64,000 nt of DNA from Alcanivorax sp. S6407 (GTDB lineage: Bacteria > Pseudomonadota > Gammaproteobacteria > Pseudomonadales > Alcanivoracaceae). A program made the position numbers and the translations under genes. Every line of letters begins with the position of its first letter. Position 1 is the first letter of the stretch. Where the stretch lies: contig NZ_JALKBH010000002.1 of assembly GCF_023016115.1 (NCBI RefSeq), positions 186,001 to 250,000 of the forward strand, written 5' to 3'. The notes under the pieces are model-generated. The model did not search any database. It saw nothing but the letters and a program-made list of their open reading frames with translations, and was not told the DNA's origin. Shown here in pieces: positions 9,141-15,700 of the stretch.

Positions 9141-9423
9141 AATATTCATCCCTTTCTTTGTTACGTAAATTAAAACCTGGCCTTTTCCTTAAAGGCATGA
9201 CGTTTATACCATAGTTTTCGTACTCATTTCCTCATCAAAACTCGCCATATACACCATGTATTCATCCTGAATTTTACCGTTTTAGGTATACATCCATGAC
9301 TACTAGTCGCAGAGGACAACTAAGCCCTATAGGATTGCAAGACAGCGCATACAAATTGCCGCAGACCAGCATATCCGCCAGCGTGTGAGTCGTTTACACA
9401 TAAAGAACGGGATCAGTTCACTA

Positions 9424-10023
9424 ATGACTACACAGTTCCATGCACAGACCGATACGCTTGCCAGAATGCTGAGTCGCGCATTTCACGACGACCCGCTTTT
9501 TGTCCATTTCTTCCCGAACCACGCCAGGCGTCCACAACAGTGCTTCCATTCTTTCCGCTTCTTGCTCCGGCATACGGCACTGAACGGCGACATTATCTGT
9601 AATGGAAACAGCACGGATGGCGCCGCCCTGTGGCTTCCTTCCGATGCCATTGAGCATTCGAAGATGGATTTACTGCGACTCGGCGTGATTCCCGCGCTGT
9701 TTGTTCAGGGGCCAATGGCGATTCAGCGCCAGCTCAATGCACTGGAAGACATGCATGCCATGCAGAACACCATCATCAATGAACCGCATTATTATCTGAG
9801 TACGTTCGGGGTGGAGCCGGACAAGCAGGGAAAAGGGCTGGGCTCAGCGATTCTGAAACCCACCCTGGAAAAGCTTGATCGTGAGGGCATACCCGCGTAT
9901 CTGGATACCCACAATCCGGAAAACGTGTCGCTCTATCTGCGCTTCGGTTTTGAAATTGCTCACCATGGCTATCTTCCCGGTGGTGCGGTGATGCACTGGG
10001 GCATGCTGCGCCGGCCGCGCTAA
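9424..10023 (+). CDS. GNAT-family N-acetyltransferase
   Basis: This cytoplasmic protein of 199 residues carries the acetyl-CoA binding motif A, with beta strand YLSTFGVEP and the loop QGKGLGSAIL (Q/R-x-x-G-x-G/A). The terminal part YLDTHNPENVSLYLRFGFEI is typical of GNAT motif B. The start is uncertain: an upstream in-frame GTG at 9385 would add 13 residues, and neither start has a strong ribosome site. ATG 9424 was chosen because the domain begins soon after it. Substrate unknown. It is convergent with the HAD hydrolase gene, with 9 bp between them. Confidence 0.83.
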   Translation: MTTQFHAQTDTLARMLSRAFHDDPLFVHFFPNHARRPQQCFHSFRFLLRHTALNGDIICNGNSTDGAALWLPSDAIEHSKMDLLRLGVIPALFVQGPMAIQRQLNALEDMHAMQNTIINEPHYYLSTFGVEPDKQGKGLGSAILKPTLEKLDREGIPAYLDTHNPENVSLYLRFGFEIAHHGYLPGGAVMHWGMLRRPR

Positions 10024-10032
10024 GGCCTCTCC

Positions 10033-10638
10033 TCAGCGGTCCCCCGGCAGCAACTCATCAAAATGGTTAATGATGATGTCAGCCAACGGGCTGTGTTCGG
10101 CTGAGCCCTGCGGATCGTAGTAAACCGCAGCCATGCCGGCATTGTGCGCGGCTTCCAGGTCGAAACGGAAATCCCCCACATAGGCCAGTTGCTTAACAGG
10201 CAGCTGCCAGTGCCTGGCAATATGCAGCAATCCATCTGGCGCCGGTTTGGGTGGCGCATCTTCACGAGCCAGTAAACAATCCACCGTTGCCCCCAGCCGT
10301 GAGAGTGTCAGCTTTGCAATATCACTGGCGTTACGGGTCAGGATCGCCACCGGGATACCCGCTGCCCGCAAGCGCTGAAGACAAGCCTGTGCCCCCGGCA
10401 TCCACTCTGCCCGTTCGGCCCCGGCCCGTTCGTGCCTAAGCACCACCGCGTGGGCGTCAGGCTGCTCCTGCACCGGCAGCGTGGCAATAAATTCCAGCAC
10501 CCCGATACCTTCAGGGCAGTCCAGCTCCGAGCGGATAGCGGAAAAATCCAGCCGGGAATCCACCAGAGTGCCATCGAGGTCAAAGATCATCCCTTCGAGC
10601 CATTGCTGTTGAAGATACAAACCCGGTCTCACTGCCAT
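10033..10638 (-). CDS. HAD-superfamily hydrolase, phosphoglycolate-phosphatase-like
   Basis: This 201-residue phosphatase shows HAD motif I (DLDGTLVDS), motif II Thr (ILTRN), motif III Lys (PPKPAPDG) and motif IV (GDFRFDLEAA). The cap is small, as in phosphoglycolate phosphatase-type (PGP/Gph) enzymes, but the substrate cannot be assigned. Start ATG 10638 is preferred over ATG 10665 because AGAGGAAA lies 6 nt before it. The beta-barrel gene is divergent, with 71 bp in between. Confidence 0.85.
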   Translation of the reverse strand: MAVRPGLYLQQQWLEGMIFDLDGTLVDSRLDFSAIRSELDCPEGIGVLEFIATLPVQEQPDAHAVVLRHERAGAERAEWMPGAQACLQRLRAAGIPVAILTRNASDIAKLTLSRLGATVDCLLAREDAPPKPAPDGLLHIARHWQLPVKQLAYVGDFRFDLEAAHNAGMAAVYYDPQGSAEHSPLADIIINHFDELLPGDR

Positions 10639-10709
10639 TCTTTTCCTCTTACGCCGGAACGTCATATCGGGTATTACTGTACAGGATCATCACTCAGGGA
10701 GAGACAATA

Positions 10710-11222
10710 ATGAAACAACGCTACTCGCTTCTGCTTGGCGCCGGCCTGCTGGCCCTCGCCCCCCTGGCCAGCGCGGAGTTCTACATCGGCGCCGGTCTCT
10801 ATGATGTCTCAGTGGACGAAAACATCGAGAACGTGAATTTTGACGACAGCAGCACCACCGGTGCCCTGTTCCTTGGCTGGCGTCCTATCGAACTGATTGG
10901 TGCCGAGGTGGGCTATTATGACTTCGGCGAGCTGGAAGCCGACGACAACACCACCATTGAAGGCGGCGCACTGACAGTGGCCGGGCTGCTCAGTTTTGAA
11001 CTGGGCCCGGTTGGCCTCTATGGCAAGGCTGGTCTTGCCAGCACCGATGTGGACATCAAGAACGGCTCGTTCAGTGATGACGACTCCTCCTCTGATCCAT
11101 TCGGCGGCCTCGGCGCCACCGTGGATATTATGGACAAGCTGTATGTCTACGCGGAATACCTGCGTTTTGACAACGATGCCAAGCTGGATGCGGTGGGTGC
11201 CGGGATTCGCATTTCTTTCTAA
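10710..11222 (+). CDS. Small outer-membrane beta-barrel protein
   Basis: This 170-residue protein has a clear Sec signal peptide cut after LASA. It then shows alternating amphipathic strands (FYIGAGLYDVSV, ALFLGWRPIE, GLYGKAGLAS, LYVYAEYLRF) and ends with aromatic Phe, a beta-barrel assembly signal. It resembles OmpA-like or OmpW-type eight-stranded barrels. Loops are acidic (DDDSSSD), which may bind cations. GGGAGAGA lies before the ATG, and a strong terminator follows 43 bp after the stop. Function unknown. Confidence 0.82.
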   Translation: MKQRYSLLLGAGLLALAPLASAEFYIGAGLYDVSVDENIENVNFDDSSTTGALFLGWRPIELIGAEVGYYDFGELEADDNTTIEGGALTVAGLLSFELGPVGLYGKAGLASTDVDIKNGSFSDDDSSSDPFGGLGATVDIMDKLYVYAEYLRFDNDAKLDAVGAGIRISF

Positions 11223-11264
11223 AGCTCTGACAAGTAAGCAACAAAGGCGCCAGACGCCTGATGC

Positions 11265-11300
11265 AAAAAGGCCCGCCCGGGTTACCGGGCGGGCCTTTTT
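11265..11300. terminator. Strong intrinsic terminator
   Basis: An 11-bp GC stem, GGCCCGCCCGG/CCGGGCGGGCC, with loop GTTA is preceded by A5 and followed by T5. It terminates the beta-barrel gene. It is nearly identical in sequence to the terminator after the MaoC gene (47525-47560). Both follow a GCCAGACGCCTGATGC repeat. Confidence 0.9.
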
Positions 11301-11332
11301 GCATCCGACAAGACTCGCACGAGCCTGCTGTG

Positions 11333-11510
11333 GGAGCTTGCGAGCCTGCTCGCGATCCGAGCCTCGACGAGGCAGGGATTCCAGAAGCGAGTTTCGAAAA
11401 TCAAAAACAACCAGGCAAGATATTCAGGGTTATGACTTTCTGAACTCGCTTCTCGCAACTCGAAACTCCTTACCTCGCTTAGGCTCGGATCGCTTGCAGG
11501 CAAGCTCCTA
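11333..11510. repeat. Inverted REP units around GAAACTC heptads (MITE-like)
   Basis: A REP unit at about 11333-11375 (GAGCCTGCTCGCGATCCGAG) faces an inverted REP at about 11467-11510 (CTCGGATCGCTTGCAGGCAA). Between them lie inverted 7-bp-spaced repeats, GAAGCGAGTTTCGAAAA and ACTCGCTTCTCGCAACTCG. The layout matches that at 1850-1998. No open reading frame of interest lies inside. Confidence 0.65.
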
Positions 11511-11613
11511 CGGCTCAAAAAGAGGCTCTGGAGTCCCTACCTCACCGAGGCTCGGATCGCGGTCGAACGACCGCTCCTACAGCTATCTCGAACGTTTGCG
11601 CGAGAAAAGAATG

Positions 11614-12041
11614 CCAATGCCATCAGCGCGGCATCGTCCCCGTTAGAGTGAATCGAGGAACGGAAGGATCTGGCGGCGCAGAGCAAAAAACCTGTCTGAG
11701 CGGAGCGAGTCTTTTTTGCGTCCGCCAGATCGTGAGTACCGGAGTGTGCCCGCGGAGCGAGTCGAACGGAGTCGGGGCAAGGGGGGCGTAAGCGGGGTTT
11801 GCAAAACATGTTTTGCCCGCTGGAGCGCCATTCCCATACCGGGGAATGGCCGGAATGCCAGAGGGGTGTCGCGTTACACCCCTTTGGGCCTTTATGCTCG
11901 TCAGGGTACGTCGCGGCGAGGACAAACACCTTTATCGGTCCGATGAAACTGCAGGCGAGCATTCGCCTTCCAGGCAAGTGCCACTTTCACCGCAGGTTCG
12001 CACCTCGAGCTCCTGCAGTTCGAACAGAGCCTCTGGAATCC
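11614..12041. repeat. Dispersed structured element, copy A
   Basis: This is the longest of three copies (others 41367-41706 and 47819-48162). Shared parts: CCAATGCCATCAG start; a hairpin 11667-11731 closed by GATCTGGCGG/CCGCCAGATC with inner GCAAAAAA/TTTTTTGC; a 12-bp hairpin 11858-11887 (CCAGAGGGGTGT, loop CGCGTT); and a tail GCAAGTGCCACTTTCACCGC. Copy A alone has an extra block of roughly 80 bp holding palindrome GCAAAACATGTTTTGC (11801-11816) and hairpin CCATTCCC/GGGAATGG (11828-11849). Short frames inside it are not believable proteins. Confidence 0.8.
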
Positions 12042-12200
12042 TTACCTCGCTTAGGCTCGGATCGCGAGCAGGCTCGTTATTCGCTTCGCTCACCCTTCGG
12101 GCCTCACTTCGTGCGTTACTCCGCTTCGCTACGTTCCCACAGCGGCTTCGTAGAAATGCCGATAACCCGGGAACTTGTCGGCCTTTCTTAATCCAATCGG
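12042..12200. repeat. REP unit with nested ~58-bp insert
   Basis: A REP unit (CTCGGATCGCGAGCAGGCTC, about 12055-12075) is interrupted by a module of about 58 bp running from TTATTCGCTTCGCTCACC to GCTTCGCTACGTTC. The REP then resumes with CCACAGCGGCTTCG. An uninterrupted relative is seen at 50420-50470. A tail (CCCGGGAACTTG, then CTTAATCCAATCG) leads directly into the 7-bp array at 12201. Confidence 0.7.
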
Positions 12201-12263
12201 TGTAGCTTGTAGCTTGTAGCTTGTAGCTTGTAGCTCGTAGCTCGTAGCTCGTAGCTCGTGACT
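12201..12263. repeat. Nine-unit 7-bp tandem array overlapping a stop codon
   Basis: Five TGTAGCT units are followed by three CGTAGCT and one CGTGACT. In the sense of the adjacent minus-strand gene, the array reads (A/G)AGCTAC repeated and overlaps its TAG stop codon. Confidence 0.9.
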
Positions 12264-12660
12264 ATTCTCCCCCCACCACCCGATCCAGCAGCACCCGGTT
12301 GGGCGTTTCGCTGTATTGATCTTCACCGAAGGCGGCGATCAGGCTAAGGCCGGGTTCCAGTCGCAGTTTCTGCTGAACGTGACGTCGCACTTGGCCGCTC
12401 TGGTATTCAAGGTCCACCGCAAAACCATCATTGCCCAGCTTGTCGATTGTCAGCTCGAAGTTGCTGCCGTTGGCCTGCCAATGGGTCTGCCCGGTGTCAT
12501 GGAGGGTAATGTACCAGTCGACCCCGTCGCTGCTGCGTTGTTGTACTACTTTCACGCCACCTTCCGGTGGCTGGCCTTGTTGCCAGACGAAGGTGTAGTA
12601 CCACATGCACAACACCACCGCGAGAGCGGTGCTGGACAGGATCAACCGCCATTTCATCAT
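12262..12660 (-). CDS. Small single-pass membrane protein of unknown function
   Basis: This 132-residue protein has an N-terminal hydrophobic segment (residues ~5-26, LILSSTALAVVLCMWYYTFV) and a soluble, probably periplasmic remainder with alternating strands. No family recognised. Two ATG codons are in tandem (12660 and 12657), after AAGGAAAAAG. It lies 125 bp downstream of the alpha-2-macroglobulin gene in the same direction, with a hairpin-forming repeat between, so co-transcription is uncertain. Its stop codon is embedded in a 7-bp repeat array. Confidence 0.65.
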   Translation of the reverse strand: MMKWRLILSSTALAVVLCMWYYTFVWQQGQPPEGGVKVVQQRSSDGVDWYITLHDTGQTHWQANGSNFELTIDKLGNDGFAVDLEYQSGQVRRHVQQKLRLEPGLSLIAAFGEDQYSETPNRVLLDRVVGGE

Positions 12661-12720
12661 GGCTGCTTTTTCCTTGATTCAATTCGTGATTAAGGGTTGC
12701 GAGACTGGATGACAGGATTG

Positions 12721-12785
12721 CACGACGCCGGACGCCGGACGGGCTGGATTCTCGTCCGGCATCCGGCATCAGGCATTCAGCGTCC
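12721..12785 (-). repeat. Heptad array with hairpin after the alpha-2-macroglobulin gene
   Basis: Directly after the TAA at 12786-12788, read on the minus strand, come ACGCTGA, ATGCCTG, ATGCCGG, ATGCCGG, ACG. Near-complementary copies follow, so GATGCCGGACG can pair with CGTCCGGCGTC in an 11-bp stem with one G-T pair. It may serve as a 3' hairpin. Confidence 0.75.
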
Positions 12786-15700
12786 TTATCTTTTCACCTC
12801 GACCCATTGGCCTTTGCTACGCGCCTGATAGCGGCCATCGTACATGGCTTCCACGCTCCAGGCGGGCAGATAGTACCGGCCCGCAAAGGAGGCGTTAAGC
12901 TCTACCTGCAGGGTCAGGCTGTTTTTGGCACCGGGCTTGAGATCGAAATAATGCATGACCCGGTCATCACGCAGGTCCTGCCAGGTAACACCTTCACTGT
13001 TGTCTGCACTGCCATCCAATCGGCTGCTGGTGAGTTGCCAGCCGGAGGGCAGGATCTGGGTCAGCGCCACATCTTCCAGGGTGCGGCCAGTGAGATTCTG
13101 CACCGTGACCAGGGCGGTGAAATCCTGCCCCTGCTTGAGGCTGGCCGGGTTGATCGGCGCGCCGTCAGACAGGAAGCGCACGCTGAGCGACAGCCCTTCA
13201 CTGAGGGCCTGCTCGTTGCCCGGCGCGGGTGTGCCGGTCTGGCTTAGCGTGACAAACAGTTTGCGCTCGCTGTCGTTGCGCACGGTGAGAGCCTGCTTAC
13301 CGCTGGCCAGCGGCTGACGGGTCACCGGCGAGGTGGCGGCGATATCCTGCCAACCGCCCTCACCTTCTTTCACCGCATAGGCGTAGGACTTGTCATCACT
13401 CTGGCTGCCTGCATATCGGGCCATGGCCATCAGTGACCAGGCGGTGGTCTGGGTGCTGTACCAGTGATCCGCAGACAGCTGTTCGGCAATGTCTTTGGCC
13501 AGCGCCCAGGCTTGCTGGTCACGACCCTGGGCCTGGCTCACGGTCAGTCGAATTGCCTGATCACGAAGCGCTGAACCATAGGTGTAGCTGGCGCCATCCT
13601 GCTGCACATTGTCGCTGCTCAGGGTGGTGAGTTCGGCTGCCACATCGGACAGGCCCATCTGCTGATAGGCGGCGGCCAGCAACCAGCGACCACTGTGATA
13701 ACTGCTGCTGCCGCGGTAATCCTTTTGCGCCATCTGCAGACGTTCACGCAAGCGGTTCATGGCGCCCACCTGGGGCTTGCCTGCCAGCGCCAGGGTGTAC
13801 TGGCGGTAGGCTTCCGCATTCCATTGCCAGGGGCGCTCGCCCAGGGTCTGGCTGCGTCGAATCTGCCAGGCTTCCCAGTTATCCAGCACCGAGGCCGGCA
13901 CCGCATAACCCAGCCGCCGCGCTTCCAGCAGGAAGTGACCCGCATAGGTGGTACCCCAGTCATTGGCATCGGCCAGTCCCGGCCAGTAGCTGAAACCACC
14001 GCTGGACAACTGGAAGCGCTGCAGTCGGGTGATGGCCGCATCGATATGGGTCTGGATATCCTGCTTCTGTTGCTCACTCAAATTCATCAGCTGGGACAGA
14101 TACAACTGCGGCAATGCCGCCGAGGTGGTCTGCTCGATACAGCCATGGGGATAGCGCAGCAGATACTGCAAACGGCGCTCCAGCCCCATGGCCGGCAGGG
14201 TGCTCACCGCCAGCGACGCGCTGTTGGTACCTGGAAGGCCATGGGGGTTGGTTTCCAGTGCCCACAGTTCGCCTTTCTGCAGCATCTTGAAGGTATCTCG
14301 GGTGGTGGGCGGATTGGGGGCCCGCACCGGCAGATGCACCGTCTCGCTGGCGTTATGCTTGCCAGCCCTCGCGGTCACGGTGATGTCACCGATCCCGGTC
14401 TGCTGTTTGGCCGTGAGGCGCAGCATGGCAATCTGGTCCGAGGGACCGGTGAAGGTCAGGCTGGTGGTGTCCTGGTCCACGCTGAATAGCGCGTCGTCCA
14501 CCTCCACTGACAAATCGACCTTGTTAATGCTGTCTTCCGTGACGAACACGGTGACCGGCAGAGACACGCTTTCACCCGGACCAAGCACCCGCGGCAAGCT
14601 GCTCAGCAGAGTCAGCGGCTGGGTCACGGTGATATCAGTATCCGCCTTGCCATAGGCGCCACTGTCGCCCGCCACCACCATGGCCCGAACCTGTCCCATA
14701 TAAGGCGGCAGGGTAATTTCATGGCTGGCAGCAGCACCGGCCTCAAGGCTGAATGGACCGAGGAACGCCACCACCGGCGGGAACCGGCGGCGTTGCTTGT
14801 CACGGCCATCATCGCCGCTGTCAGAACCCCCCAGCGCCAATAGCTGATCCAGCTCGGCGCCGTAGGCGCCTGCTACCAGATCGAACAGATCCCAGGTGAG
14901 TACGCCCAGCGCTTCGCGCTGATAGAACGCATCGTGAGGATTCGGGGTCTGGAAATTGGTCAGGCCGAGCAGGCCTTCGTCCACCAGCGCCAAGGTGTAG
15001 GCCATGGCCTTGCCCTGTTTCTCACGTATCGCCACGGTAAACGTTTCCTCGGGCTTCACCTTCGCCGGGGCATCGATTTCCGGCTCCAGCCGGGTGGCCG
15101 GGTCCTCCACCAGCAGCGGCACCACGCCATAGAGACGGATGGGCCGGTCGTTATTACGTTGATGGGGTTGCAGCAGGGCCACGTGTACATAGACGTTGGG
15201 CGCCATATCGGCGCTGACGGGAATCTCCAGGGTCTGGGCTTCGCCGGTGGCCGGCTGCCAGTATTGCTGTAGCACTTCGGATCCGTTTTCCAGGCTCACC
15301 AGCAAGCGCCCTTCCACGATAGCGGGCAGCTCGATGCGCGCGATGTCACCCACCTGATAGCGGTCCTGGTCTGCGCCGAGGCTCAGACGGGTCGCCGCAT
15401 CCTGACTGCCGGATGCCTGATCCCAGCTCCAGCCCAGATAAACGGTTTGCGAGGCACAGTGTTCGCTCTGCTGATCACAGACCCGAATCAGATGCCGCCC
15501 CCACTCATAATCTTCCCCGTTCAGGGTCCATTGACCGCGCCCCTGGGCATCGGTGGTGAGCTGCGCTTCGCGAATCACCTTGGTATGCGGATCACTGATG
15601 AAATGGGTGAGATCATCACCGGCCCTGTCCCACCACCAGCGCCAATCGATTTCATATACCGTCAGCATCAGTGGACGCCCGGCCTGGGGTTGGCCCTCAC

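Noticed and set aside
11537-11977. Open frames of 100-186 codons in the three structured elements
   Set aside because: They occur on both strands and several frames, start at differing points, and the conserved changes keep hairpins rather than codons.
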